From assembly GCA_964360335.1 (NCBI GenBank), contig CAYHVH010000006.1, forward strand, positions 1 through 43,750: DNA of 43,750 nucleotides, written 5' to 3'. The notes under the pieces were generated by a model. It searched no databases. It was not told where the DNA came from and saw only the letters and a list, made by a program, of their open reading frames with translations. Source of the DNA: CAYHVH01 sp964360335 (lineage in GTDB: Bacteria; Patescibacteriota; Doudnabacteria; UBA920; 2-01-FULL-46-14). A program made the translations under genes and the position numbers. How positions within the stretch are numbered: position 1 is the stretch's first letter; each line of letters opens with the position of its first letter. This document shows positions 13,860-21,932 of this stretch, piece after piece.

Positions 13860-13906
13860 TTGCAGTACATTTGCTTGGCCCCCGCTTTTTCTTTTCGTTT
13901 GATTTT

Positions 13907-14878
13907 TTATTTCCAGTTGACGTTGAGGTTGCTCACTCCGGCATCAATGGCGATCTCGACTTTTCTCGCGCTGGAGGCGTAGTTCAGGGATTCGTAAGTC
14001 CTCTCGTCCAGTTGTTTGAAGTCAATAAAGTTTTTCGAAGACAGCCCGGCTTTGACCAAAAGTTTGGCCCCCAGAGCGCGCGGCAGGCTGATACTTATGG
14101 AGCTCGCCCCAGCCTTCAAGGATACTCTGCTCAGCGGAGTTTTATCCCCGAGCGTCAGATTCAGACTCGAGGCGCCGGTATTGAGATCTAATTCCTTGAC
14201 CATTACCTCTGACAAATCGAGGTTTATATCCGAAGCGCCCGCGTCAATCTCCAGCGTAGTTGGGATCGTGGCGTCCAGGAAGACCTCGAGGAGGTTGACC
14301 GGGCGATTAACAAAGCCGCGAAAATTCCCATCGGTTCTCAACGTCACTTCCTGGGTCGTGCCAGCGACCAGCGAGCGGCTCATGAGCCGCATGAAGTTGG
14401 ACTCCAACTTTCCCGAAACTAAAACATCTGCCCCACCGCTTAGCCGGAGTTTCACGGCCCCCGCTTTTATGGCGACGAAGCTATTCTGCACACCAGACTC
14501 CCTAGGGATGCTAAAGTTTTCCGTTTCAAGCTCCCGCTCAACCCAAAGTCCCGCAAACAGAAAAAAACCTAAAATCCCCAAGGTTAAGGCAATTGCCAGC
14601 ACCGCGATGAGGCCACCCAAGAAACCGCCGCGCCTAAGGAGCGAAAGGCCGACGAGAATAATAAACACCGGCCAAATCTTGGAAAGCAAGAATCCCCAAT
14701 CTACGCTTCCGATAAACCCGGCATTCTGCGCCAAAAAAGCCAGACCGAAAAAGACAATTAAGAGCCCCAGAAAAACTCGGCCGAAACTGCCCCCGGCTCG
14801 CTCCTGGTAGTGATGATGAACCTCCCGAGCGGGCTCTTTGGACTCCGGTTGCGGCTTTGAAGAGTTTACGGTTTCCAT
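13907..14878 (-). CDS. LiaF-like envelope stress membrane protein
   Basis: A 323-residue protein. A charged N-terminus (VHHHYQERAGG) is followed by about four membrane helices (residues 30-115, GRVFLGLLIVFFGLAFLAQN type). The extracytoplasmic or cytoplasmic C-terminal part is built of repeated beta strands with the I-D-A-G-A-S-D-I / L-N-T-G-A-S-S-L pattern found in LiaF/toastrack-type domains. The gene starts 14 bases after the PspC-domain gene, and such pairs respond to cell-envelope stress in other bacteria. No LiaRS two-component system is visible here, so regulation is unknown. Confidence 0.78.
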   Translation of the reverse strand: METVNSSKPQPESKEPAREVHHHYQERAGGSFGRVFLGLLIVFFGLAFLAQNAGFIGSVDWGFLLSKIWPVFIILVGLSLLRRGGFLGGLIAVLAIALTLGILGFFLFAGLWVERELETENFSIPRESGVQNSFVAIKAGAVKLRLSGGADVLVSGKLESNFMRLMSRSLVAGTTQEVTLRTDGNFRGFVNRPVNLLEVFLDATIPTTLEIDAGASDINLDLSEVMVKELDLNTGASSLNLTLGDKTPLSRVSLKAGASSISISLPRALGAKLLVKAGLSSKNFIDFKQLDERTYESLNYASSARKVEIAIDAGVSNLNVNWK

Positions 14879-14892
14879 ATGCTAAATCCTGA

Positions 14893-15363
14893 CTAGTCTT
14901 TGTTTCTTTTCGTCAAAATCATGAGACCAATCACGATCAATACTACCGGCCAGAGAAAATTCCATCGTAGCCAGGACTGCGGGAAAAGCTGGTTCAAAAG
15001 GACAAAAAAACCGAGGACGACCAGCAACAGTCCCAACAAATTGCGCGGACTCTTGAGCCATCCGCTTCGCCCCCGGACCTCCCGGGCAAGCTCCTCCGCG
15101 CGGTCTTTGATTTCCACGGCAAAATCCCTATCCACTTCCTCCCCCGCAGCCGCCGACACTCCTTCACCCCGCGGCTTGTTCGGCACGAGGATTGCCAGCA
15201 GAAGATACAATAGCAGCCCGAACCCTCCCGGCATCAGGAGCACCAAAAAAATGCCGCGGAAGATTATGGGGTCAAGCTTAAAATATTCCCCCAGCCCGCC
15301 GCAAACCCCGGCCAGCATCTTGTCGGTTCGGGAACGATAAAGTTTTTTGGGACGTTCCGGCAT
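14893..15363 (-). CDS. PspC-domain membrane protein
   Basis: A 156-residue protein starting at the ATG at 15363, where the domain begins: KKLYRSRTDKMLAGVCGGLGEYFKLDPIIFRGIFLVLL is a textbook PspC domain. A charged linker and two more membrane helices with a LiaI-like motif follow. The frame extends 85 codons upstream, but that part has no similarity and overlaps the aspS promoter. An extended -10 box (TGCTAGAAT) with TTGCCC lies 30 bases upstream. It is paired with the LiaF-like gene. Confidence 0.85.
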   Translation of the reverse strand: MPERPKKLYRSRTDKMLAGVCGGLGEYFKLDPIIFRGIFLVLLMPGGFGLLLYLLLAILVPNKPRGEGVSAAAGEEVDRDFAVEIKDRAEELAREVRGRSGWLKSPRNLLGLLLVVLGFFVLLNQLFPQSWLRWNFLWPVVLIVIGLMILTKRNKD

Positions 15364-15392
15364 GTTTCTCTCGGATTCTTTAATCCACCGGT

Positions 15393-15422
15393 ATTCTAGC
15401 AGATCCCGGGTTTTCTGGGCAA
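15393..15422 (-). promoter_or_regulatory. Promoter of the pspC-liaF-like pair
   Basis: TTGCCC (15417-15422, minus strand), an 18-base spacer, then TAGAAT (15393-15398) with a TG extension. It overlaps the divergent aspS promoter. Confidence 0.55.
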
Positions 15423-15444
15423 AATTTCCAAATTTTGTTATATT
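15416..15444 (+). promoter_or_regulatory. aspS promoter, predicted leaderless
   Basis: TGGGCA (15416-15421), 17 bases, then TG-T-TATATT (-10 at 15439-15444). The ATG at 15451 is where transcription should start, and no ribosome binding site precedes it. Confidence 0.6.
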
Positions 15445-15450
15445 TACCGC

Positions 15451-16860
15451 ATGCGAACTTACGTAGCGGAGGCTGTCAAACAAATCGGCCAAACGGTGAC
15501 GGTCAAGGGTTTTATCGACGTCCGGCGCGACCACGGCAAGCTGATTTTTCTGGACCTCCGCGACGCCTCGGGCATCGTGCAGGCCGTCGTCAATCCCAAA
15601 GTGGCGCCGGCCGCGCACCGGATTGCCCAGGAGCTGCGAAGCGAATTTGTCGTGGAAGTAGAGGGACGGGTCAACAAGCGGCCGGAGAATCTCGTTAATC
15701 CCAACCTCCCGACTGGCACGGTGGAGGTGGAGGTCGCGGCCCTTAAAATTTTAAGCCGGGCGAAAGCTCTGCCCTTTGAACTAACGGACACTAAGCCAGT
15801 CAATGAAGAAACGCGCCTCAAATACCGCTACCTCGACCTCCGAACTTCCCGGATGACCAAAAACCTCAAACTCCGCCACCAGGTAACCACCCTCGCCCGC
15901 CAGTACTTGAACGAGCGGCGCTTCATCGAGGTGGAAACGCCGATTCTCACCAAGACCTCCCCCGAAGGCGCGCGGGACTTCTTAGTCCCCTCGCGACTCC
16001 AGCCCGGAAAATTCTATGCTCTCCCCCAAGCCCCCCAGCAGTACAAACAGCTCTTGATGATTGCCGGCCTGGAACGCTATTACCAAATCGCCAAGGCCCT
16101 GCGCGACGAAGACCTCCGCGGCGACCGCCAACTGGAGCACACCCAAATCGATCTGGAAATGTCCTACGACGGACAGGAAGGAGTGCTAAACCTCATCGAA
16201 GGGCTGATGATCCATATCGCCCAAGCGCTCAATAAGAAAGTCTTCAAAACTCCTTTTCCGCGTTACACTTACGACGAAGCGATGCGGGAGTTCGGGGCGG
16301 ACAAATTTGATCTCAGGCTTCAAAAATCTGATCCAAACACCCTGGCCTTTGCCTGGGTCACGGACATGCCGCTGTTTGAATGGGTAGAGGAGGAAAAGCA
16401 TTTCACTTTCGCCCACAACCCCTTCTCCGCCCCGAAGCCTCAGGAGGTGGAGAGGGTGATGCAGGAAAAGGACTTGGGAGCCTTGCGCGCCCAGCAATAC
16501 GATCTGGTCTGCAACGGTTTTGAAATCGGAAGCGGCGGAGTACGAATCTCCGATCCCAAGCTCCAACGTCAGGTTTTCAAAATCATGGGGCTCGGCAGTA
16601 AACAAACCGAGGAGCGCTTTGGGCACTTGCTTCAGGCCTATGAGTACGGCGCGCCACCACACGCCGGGATTGCCTTGGGGCTAGACCGGCTGGTAATGAT
16701 TTTGGCTAACGAAGATAACATCCGCGAGGTTATGGCTTTTCCGGTGACCTCCTCGGGTACGACGGCAGTGATGGAGGCGCCATCCCCAGCCGACCCCCGA
16801 CAACTCAAAGAACTTCATCTTAAAATTGACCTCGCTGGCAAGAAAGGAACCAAACAATGA
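15451..16860 (+). CDS. aspS: Aspartyl-tRNA synthetase lacking the GAD insertion domain
   Basis: AspRS charges tRNA-Asp with aspartate. The OB-fold anticodon domain covers residues 1-105. Class II motif 2 is ALRDEDLRGDRQLEHTQID and motif 3 is GIALGLDRLVMIL. Bacterial-type AspRS is usually about 590 residues; this one is 469 because the GAD domain between motifs 2 and 3 is gone, leaving GADKFDLRLQKSDPNTLAFAWVTDMPLFEW. His28 in RRDHG is the residue found in non-discriminating AspRS, which also charges tRNA-Asn where Asn-tRNA is made by transamidation. GatCAB is not in this window. The next gene overlaps by ATGA. Confidence 0.94.
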   Translation: MRTYVAEAVKQIGQTVTVKGFIDVRRDHGKLIFLDLRDASGIVQAVVNPKVAPAAHRIAQELRSEFVVEVEGRVNKRPENLVNPNLPTGTVEVEVAALKILSRAKALPFELTDTKPVNEETRLKYRYLDLRTSRMTKNLKLRHQVTTLARQYLNERRFIEVETPILTKTSPEGARDFLVPSRLQPGKFYALPQAPQQYKQLLMIAGLERYYQIAKALRDEDLRGDRQLEHTQIDLEMSYDGQEGVLNLIEGLMIHIAQALNKKVFKTPFPRYTYDEAMREFGADKFDLRLQKSDPNTLAFAWVTDMPLFEWVEEEKHFTFAHNPFSAPKPQEVERVMQEKDLGALRAQQYDLVCNGFEIGSGGVRISDPKLQRQVFKIMGLGSKQTEERFGHLLQAYEYGAPPHAGIALGLDRLVMILANEDNIREVMAFPVTSSGTTAVMEAPSPADPRQLKELHLKIDLAGKKGTKQ

Positions 16861-17153
16861 CTCGGGAAGAATGGAAAGCCAAATGGCTCAAACTCCCGCA
16901 CTGGGAGCGGGGACTGTATCTGGGGCTCCTCTTAGTGGTGGTCCTAATCCTAACCTTCCTCGTCTACGCCGCCGTTATCCAGAACCAAATCTGCAGCCGC
17001 TATCAGGCCTTTACCGACTGTTTACCGTGGTGGGACTTTTTAGGGCAAATGCTGGGGCTCGTGTACGTGCACTTGTTTCTGTGGGTTGTTCTCCCGATAA
17101 TCGGTCTTAGCATCGGCCTGCAGATTCTGTTCAGCAAACTTTTTAAAAGGTAA
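16857..17153 (+). CDS. Small two-helix membrane protein
   Basis: A 98-residue protein with two membrane helices (about 20-42 and 64-92) and Cys residues between them. It starts in an ATGA overlap with the aspS stop, a sign of translational coupling. No family is recognised. The YbaK-like gene follows by 16 bases, so it belongs to the aspS-scpB operon. Confidence 0.65.
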   Translation: MTREEWKAKWLKLPHWERGLYLGLLLVVVLILTFLVYAAVIQNQICSRYQAFTDCLPWWDFLGQMLGLVYVHLFLWVVLPIIGLSIGLQILFSKLFKR

Positions 17154-17169
17154 CGAGGACACAAACGAT

Positions 17170-17655
17170 ATGGACGCGAAACTCAAAAAATTTCTCGAAC
17201 AAAATAAAATCAAGTATGAAGTTTCCGAACACAAAAAGGTCTACACCGCGTTCAATGAGGCCGAAACCCAACACTTGAACGTGAAAGAGGTGGCGAAAGC
17301 CGTGCTGGTGAAAACCGACACCGGCTACGCCATGGTCATCGTCCCGGCGGCAAAATACGTGGACTTTACCAAAGTCAAAAAAGCCCTCTCCGCCAGAGGC
17401 GGATCGGCCTTTGGCGGAAACGCAAAAAAGATCAGTATGGCAAAGGAAGCGGACATCGCCAAAATCCTCAAAACCAAAATCGGCCTCATTCATCCTTTCG
17501 GCAACCTCTATAAGCTCCCCGTGCTTTTGGACAGCGCCCTTCTCAAACCAAAAAAGTTGGTCACGAGCGCCGGCAGCTATACGGAGTCGCTGGAACTCCG
17601 GCCAAAAGATTTTGTGAAAGCGGTGCAACCGCTCCAAGGGAGTTTTTCGAAGTAA
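17170..17655 (+). CDS. YbaK/prolyl-tRNA-deacylase-domain protein
   Basis: A 161-residue protein of the YbaK/ProX/EbsC fold, whose members hydrolyse mischarged aminoacyl-tRNAs. Visible features are the N-terminal FLEQNKIKYEV helix, HLNVKEVAKAVLVKTDTGYAMVIVPAAKYVD (core strands with the family's Lys), and IGLIHPFGNLYKLPVLLD near 115-131. The substrate cannot be told from sequence. Its place just after aspS in an operon suits a tRNA quality-control role, which is inference. It ends directly against scpA. Confidence 0.8.
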   Translation: MDAKLKKFLEQNKIKYEVSEHKKVYTAFNEAETQHLNVKEVAKAVLVKTDTGYAMVIVPAAKYVDFTKVKKALSARGGSAFGGNAKKISMAKEADIAKILKTKIGLIHPFGNLYKLPVLLDSALLKPKKLVTSAGSYTESLELRPKDFVKAVQPLQGSFSK

Positions 17656-18357
17656 ATGCGCGTCCGCCTCCAACAGTTTGAGGGTCCCCTGGACCTCCTC
17701 CTGCAACTGATTGAAGAACAAAAATTGGAAATCACCCAGATTTCGCTCGCGACCGTTACCGAGCAGTTTTTGCTCTATATGCGCCAGCAAACCGGCCTGA
17801 AACCTCAAGACCTAGCCGACTGGCTGGTTGTGGCCGCCAAACTTCTGGTGATCAAGTCCAAAGCCTTACTGCCCGCCCTGGACCTCGGGGGCGAAGAAGA
17901 AGAGGACGCCACCAACCTCGCCTGGCAGCTCTACCAATACAAGCGCTACAAAGAGGCGGCCAAATACCTTTCCCGCCTGGATAACCGGCGTCGTCAAGGC
18001 TGGGGCCGACACGCCATGCTCGTAGACAAGATTACTTTCTACCCTGACCCGTCCCTGACCACGGCCACCCTGCATCAAGCCATGCGGTATCTCGCCAAAA
18101 GTCTGGAGGAAATTCTGAAACTGCCCAAAAAAATTTTGGAGGAGGTCGTTACCATCTCGGAAAAAATCGAGCATTTGCAAAAAGTAATTCACGAAAAAGT
18201 GGAGTTGCGGCTCAAAGAACTGCTCAAGGAAGCCCAGTCCAAAACCGAGGTCATCGTGACCTTTTTGGCCCTTTTGGAACTCGTCAAACAAAAAATCCTG
18301 ACGGTCGAGCAGGACGCAATGTTTTCTGATATTATTATCAAGAAACGTTCCGCCTAA
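17656..18357 (+). CDS. scpA: Segregation and condensation protein A
   Basis: ScpA is the kleisin subunit of the SMC-ScpAB complex that organises and segregates chromosomes. The N-terminal RLQQFEGPLDLLLQLIEEQKLEITQISLATVTEQFLLYM is the family hallmark, followed by LVVAAKLLVIKSKALLP. The C-terminal winged helix ends FLALLELVKQKILTVEQDAMFSDIII. At 233 residues it is of usual length. The ATG directly follows the TAA of the YbaK-like gene, and scpB lies one small gene further on. Confidence 0.95.
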   Translation: MRVRLQQFEGPLDLLLQLIEEQKLEITQISLATVTEQFLLYMRQQTGLKPQDLADWLVVAAKLLVIKSKALLPALDLGGEEEEDATNLAWQLYQYKRYKEAAKYLSRLDNRRRQGWGRHAMLVDKITFYPDPSLTTATLHQAMRYLAKSLEEILKLPKKILEEVVTISEKIEHLQKVIHEKVELRLKELLKEAQSKTEVIVTFLALLELVKQKILTVEQDAMFSDIIIKKRSA

Positions 18358-18360
18358 ACG

Positions 18361-18576
18361 ATGTCGGAAAAATTTCTGATCCTCCTCGGACTGTTAATCA
18401 TCCTCCTCGCCTTTCCCCAGATCCGCGAACCGCTCCTTGCGAGACTTTACAACGAAGGACTCCTCACCCCGCGGTATGTCAAACCCGAAAAAGCGGAGCT
18501 CATCAAATTTGCGGGACCGAATTTGAGTTTGTTTCTGCTCGGTCTAATTTTAATCATCATTGGGCTGGCGATCTAA
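18361..18576 (+). CDS. Small two-helix membrane protein between scpA and scpB
   Basis: A 71-residue protein with hydrophobic helices at about 4-22 and 52-71 and a charged loop between them. No family is recognised. It begins three bases after scpA and ends four bases before scpB, so it is certainly part of that operon if translated. Confidence 0.6.
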   Translation: MSEKFLILLGLLIILLAFPQIREPLLARLYNEGLLTPRYVKPEKAELIKFAGPNLSLFLLGLILIIIGLAI

Positions 18577-18580
18577 AAAG

Positions 18581-19180
18581 ATGGATTTAAAATCCGCAAT
18601 TGAGTCAATCTTGTTTGTGGCCGGGCGGCCAGTTCCTCTCAAAGAATTGGTCCAAGCCGCCGGTCGCCCCAAGGAAGAGGTTGAGGAAGCTCTCCAGAAG
18701 CTGCGAGGGGAGCGGGAAAATTCCGGCATCCTGATTTTGGAACAAAACGGGAGTTACTTGATGTCTACCAATCCCTCAAGCTCCGCCGTAGTCAAGGACT
18801 TTTTGAATGCCGAGCTGCGGGAAAAACTAACGGAAGCCGCTCTGGAAACCTTGGCGATAGTGACCTACAAACAACCGGTGACCAGAGCGGAGGTCGAAGC
18901 CATCCGCGGAGTAAACTCCCAATACACGCTGCGGCACCTCTTGATGCGGGGACTCATTGAACGAAGTCCCAGCCCCACAGACTCGCGCGTGAACCTCTAC
19001 CGCACCACCCACGAATTTTTGCAGCATTTGGGACTCATGGACTTCAAAGAACTTCCGGATTTCGAGGAACTGACGGCAAAAGTTCTGCCGCCGGAGGGTT
19101 TCGCCCCTCCGGGAACACCGGAAAAAGATGTAACAAAACCAGAGGGTGCTTCGTCTCTAGATTTGCAGCAAAGATCGTAA
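18581..19180 (+). CDS. scpB: Segregation and condensation protein B
   Basis: ScpB dimers bind ScpA in the SMC complex. The start ATG at 18581 gives MDLKSAIESILFVAGRPVPLKELVQ, the normal family N-terminus; an upstream start would overlap the preceding gene. Two winged-helix domains are visible, with LTEAALETLAIVTYKQPVTRAEVEAIRGVNS and TLRHLLMRGLIERS in the second, the most conserved part of the family. A Pro-rich tail ends the 199-residue protein. A strong bidirectional terminator follows. Confidence 0.94.
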   Translation: MDLKSAIESILFVAGRPVPLKELVQAAGRPKEEVEEALQKLRGERENSGILILEQNGSYLMSTNPSSSAVVKDFLNAELREKLTEAALETLAIVTYKQPVTRAEVEAIRGVNSQYTLRHLLMRGLIERSPSPTDSRVNLYRTTHEFLQHLGLMDFKELPDFEELTAKVLPPEGFAPPGTPEKDVTKPEGASSLDLQQRS

Positions 19181-19187
19181 AAGATCG

Positions 19188-19222
19188 AAAACAAAACCGC
19201 CCCACAAGGGCGGTTTTGTTTT
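19188..19222. terminator. Bidirectional terminator between scpB and the ROK kinase gene
   Basis: A perfect 15-bp stem, AAAACAAAACCGCCC with GGGCGGTTTTGTTTT, and a 5-base loop. T-rich sides exist on both strands, and it separates two convergent operons. Confidence 0.95.
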
Positions 19223-19227
19223 AGAAA

Positions 19228-20088
19228 TTATTTAGCCGAAAACAAAGTTACAGCGCCCAAAGCTCCGGCGTGTTTGAGTTTGGAAATTTTTACCGGCGGC
19301 AGAACTTTTAAGGAATGCAAAGTATGTTTGGGCATCTCCCGCAAAGCCGGACGTAGGAGTAAATAATCCGCCCGGGAAATTCCGCCACCAAGGATAACCA
19401 ATTCCGGGTCAAAAATATTGATTAGACTCGCAAGCCCGGCGCCCAGGTATGTTCCAATTTGCCGATAAATGGCAATGGCTTTTTTGTCTCCCGCAAAGCC
19501 TTTGTTTTGCAGAGCCAGCGGATCAGCGATTCCGAAGCGCCGAAACCCGTGACTGCTGACCAAATCCTCCAGAGTCAAAAACCGACCCCCCTCCCGGGAA
19601 AGCACAATATGTCCTAGTTCCGCGGCTGAAACCTGATGACCGGACAAAAGCTTTCCATCAATTGCCACTCCGCCGCCAACCCCCGTACCTAAAGTTAGGA
19701 TGACTACGTGTTTCTTACCGCGCGCTCTCCCGAACATGAGCTCCCCGCGTAAAAAGCAATTCGCGTCGTTGTCTATGCGGACGGCTGTTTTTAGTCGTTT
19801 TGCTACCCAATCGCGGAGTCCAAAATTTTTTAAAAACCGCAAGTTCGGACTGCTTAAAATTTTTCCTTGTCGCAAATCAATCGCGCCTGCCACGGAAAGT
19901 CCGACTCCCCTCACCCCAGACATCCCCAGGAATGAGACAAGCTTGAGAAGAGCGCGCAAAAAAACGGGACGGGTCCGCGGGGTGCGAATTTGCATAGTGC
20001 TCACAATTTTTCCCCCGCGCCACAGTATGCCCTCCATTTTAGTCCCGCCAATATCTAGTCCGATAAAATTTGCTTTGCGCTGTCCCAT
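19228..20088 (-). CDS. ROK-family sugar kinase-like protein
   Basis: A 286-residue protein if started at the ATG at 20088. That ATG lies just before FIGLDIGGTK, the phosphate-1 motif of ROK glucokinases and N-acyl-hexosamine kinases. VRIDNDANCFLRGE and LTLGTGVGGGVAIDG follow, with ELGHIVL carrying the family's zinc His. The Cys cluster C-x-C-G-x-x-G-C usual in ROK proteins is missing: the stretch reads SREGGRFLTLEDLVSS. So zinc binding is doubtful, and the substrate is unknown. It overlaps the glycoside-hydrolase gene upstream by 34 bases, an unusually long overlap. Confidence 0.82.
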   Translation of the reverse strand: MGQRKANFIGLDIGGTKMEGILWRGGKIVSTMQIRTPRTRPVFLRALLKLVSFLGMSGVRGVGLSVAGAIDLRQGKILSSPNLRFLKNFGLRDWVAKRLKTAVRIDNDANCFLRGELMFGRARGKKHVVILTLGTGVGGGVAIDGKLLSGHQVSAAELGHIVLSREGGRFLTLEDLVSSHGFRRFGIADPLALQNKGFAGDKKAIAIYRQIGTYLGAGLASLINIFDPELVILGGGISRADYLLLRPALREMPKHTLHSLKVLPPVKISKLKHAGALGAVTLFSAK

Positions 20089-21041
20089 AACTCTGGATGC
20101 CCCTGTGCTCTGGCCCAATACCACCATTCTACTCCCCAAAAATAATTCTCGGCAAATCCTACTCGCCGGGCGTACTCGACGTATTCGGAAAAAATTCTGG
20201 GATTCATAAGCTCGGCTTGTCTGGCCCACGGCGTCTGGAACACGTCCGTGGCAAACCACGGTTCGCCCTGCAGCTCCACCCCGATAAACTCATCAATATT
20301 GGAGAAAGTTTTCACGATGCCGGCCTTAAGCCGATAAAGAGCGGGTGGAATGGGATAGCGGATGTATCTTTGTTTTTTGTCATGGTAGACTTGCCGATAC
20401 ATGGTTGAGCCGAAAACCTCCCCGCCGGCAAAAGCCGTCCGGAGCCAATCGCCCTTCTCGCCGCTGTCCGTCACGACAATCGGCCGAGCATCCAGGCTTT
20501 TCACCAGGGCCAGTTCCTGCTTCAGGAAATCTTTTGGGACGCTGCCGCATCTCGGGCCATAAGGAAAAAACGGTTCGTTTTCGACTTGCCACGCCCGGAT
20601 TGAACTAAATGGTTTGAAATGATTAACTGCCGTTTGCAGCATCGCGAGGACGGCGGCCTGTTGTTCTGGCACCGTCAAATTTTCATACCAAGCGGGATGA
20701 TGGCACTCCGGCCAACGCGGCTGTTTCTGCCCCAGCACCAAAATCGCCTGAACGTTGCGCTCCTCGGCTTCCTCGAGTAAAAAGTCAATATCTCCAAAAT
20801 TAAACCGTCCCGGCACCGGTTCCAAAATTTCCCAGTACGCCATAATCCTTAACCGTTTGGGTTTTAAATCGTCTAGAATCTCCACATACATTTGTCGCCA
20901 ATCGAAACCCAGGTAACTCGCTTGTTCAATCGAAAAATTTAGTCCCCACCGAATCTTGGAGGCTGGTTGGAATTGGAAATAAAAGAACACGGGCGAGATG
21001 AGGAGAATGACAAGAACTAGCAAAAGAATACGCCGTATCAT
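20055..21041 (-). CDS. Exported clan GH-A (GH5/GH42-like) glycoside hydrolase
   Basis: A 328-residue protein with an N-terminal membrane or signal segment (about residues 5-24), followed by a TIM-barrel hydrolase. Features typical of clan GH-A are PKRLRIMAYWEILEPVPGRFNFGDIDFLLEEAEERNVQAILVLG near the start, the acid/base Glu in SIRAWQVENEPF, and the probable nucleophile Glu in FIGVELQGEPW. The substrate cannot be assigned. It follows the EamA transporter gene by two bases and precedes the ROK kinase, consistent with a carbohydrate-use operon. Confidence 0.75.
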   Translation of the reverse strand: MIRRILLLVLVILLISPVFFYFQFQPASKIRWGLNFSIEQASYLGFDWRQMYVEILDDLKPKRLRIMAYWEILEPVPGRFNFGDIDFLLEEAEERNVQAILVLGQKQPRWPECHHPAWYENLTVPEQQAAVLAMLQTAVNHFKPFSSIRAWQVENEPFFPYGPRCGSVPKDFLKQELALVKSLDARPIVVTDSGEKGDWLRTAFAGGEVFGSTMYRQVYHDKKQRYIRYPIPPALYRLKAGIVKTFSNIDEFIGVELQGEPWFATDVFQTPWARQAELMNPRIFSEYVEYARRVGFAENYFWGVEWWYWARAQGHPELWDSAKQILSD

Positions 21042-21043
21042 GG

Positions 21044-21931
21044 CTACTTTACCAAAAGGATAAAGCCCAAGCTGATCAAAATTATTGCCCCTATCTTTTG
21101 AACCAGAATTTCGCCACTAACCCGTTCTTTCAGAATCTTGGGATAATACTTCGACAAAATCATGGTTAAAAGCAGCAAAATCGCATATTGGGTTCCCTGC
21201 AAGGCGTTAACGATCGTGACGCTGCCCAAAGCAATTGCGTAGTTTTGCAGTAGTCCCGCCGCCCCACCGCTGACCCTGGCCCCATAATACAAAAGTTTGC
21301 TGCCGGGGGAAGCTTCTTTGGGGGCTTGCAGGATGTGGCGGCGGCTGGAGCGTGGAATGAGAAAACTTAAGGAAGCTAAAAAGAAACCCAAGCGCGTCCA
21401 GATGAGACCCGAGACAAAATTGGTTTTGTCGAAAATGAATTTCGTAAGCGTAAAAGATAGCGCAAAAAGCAATGCCGCCAGAAGCCCGTTTCCCAAGGCC
21501 TGGGGATGCCAGCCGCTGGCCTCTTTTTTGAAAGCCATTAAAATCGCTCCGGCGACCAAAAAGACGAACGCTAAAAGCTGGTTACCCGTCAATCTTTCGG
21601 AGAGAATGATATAGGCCAGAATCAGGGTGAACACCGGAACCAAGCCGCCCTCAATCGGCAAAATCCGTGAGATGCTGGTCTGTTGCGTAGCAACGTAGAG
21701 AAAATAAAGCGCCGCCACAAAGGCCGCCCCGCCGATTATGGCAACTAATAAATCCGCCAGACCCAAAAACTTCAGGCCAAAGGGGGCCAAAAGCCAGGTC
21801 AAAGGACCGGTGATGCCGATATAGAAGGCGTAGGCAATAGGATGTCGGACAACTTTGGTGAGTAAAAACTTGTCGACGGCGCCGTTTAGCGCAAAGAGAG
21901 TATAAGCCGCTATCGCAATCCAGATGTACAT
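21044..21931 (-). CDS. EamA/DMT-family transporter
   Basis: A 295-residue membrane protein with ten hydrophobic segments in two similar halves, the design of the drug/metabolite transporter superfamily. The end of the first half reads PVFTLILAYIILSERLTGNQLLAFVFLVAGAILMAF, the characteristic EamA repeat. Substrate unknown. It starts one base after the GH1 stop and ends two bases before the next hydrolase, so it may carry a sugar or metabolite handled by its neighbours; that is inference. Confidence 0.85.
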   Translation of the reverse strand: MYIWIAIAAYTLFALNGAVDKFLLTKVVRHPIAYAFYIGITGPLTWLLAPFGLKFLGLADLLVAIIGGAAFVAALYFLYVATQQTSISRILPIEGGLVPVFTLILAYIILSERLTGNQLLAFVFLVAGAILMAFKKEASGWHPQALGNGLLAALLFALSFTLTKFIFDKTNFVSGLIWTRLGFFLASLSFLIPRSSRRHILQAPKEASPGSKLLYYGARVSGGAAGLLQNYAIALGSVTIVNALQGTQYAILLLLTMILSKYYPKILKERVSGEILVQKIGAIILISLGFILLVK

Positions 21932-21932
21932 A

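Noticed and set aside
15364..15618. N-terminal extension of the PspC-domain gene
   Set aside because: It is antisense to the start of aspS and lies before the conserved PspC start.
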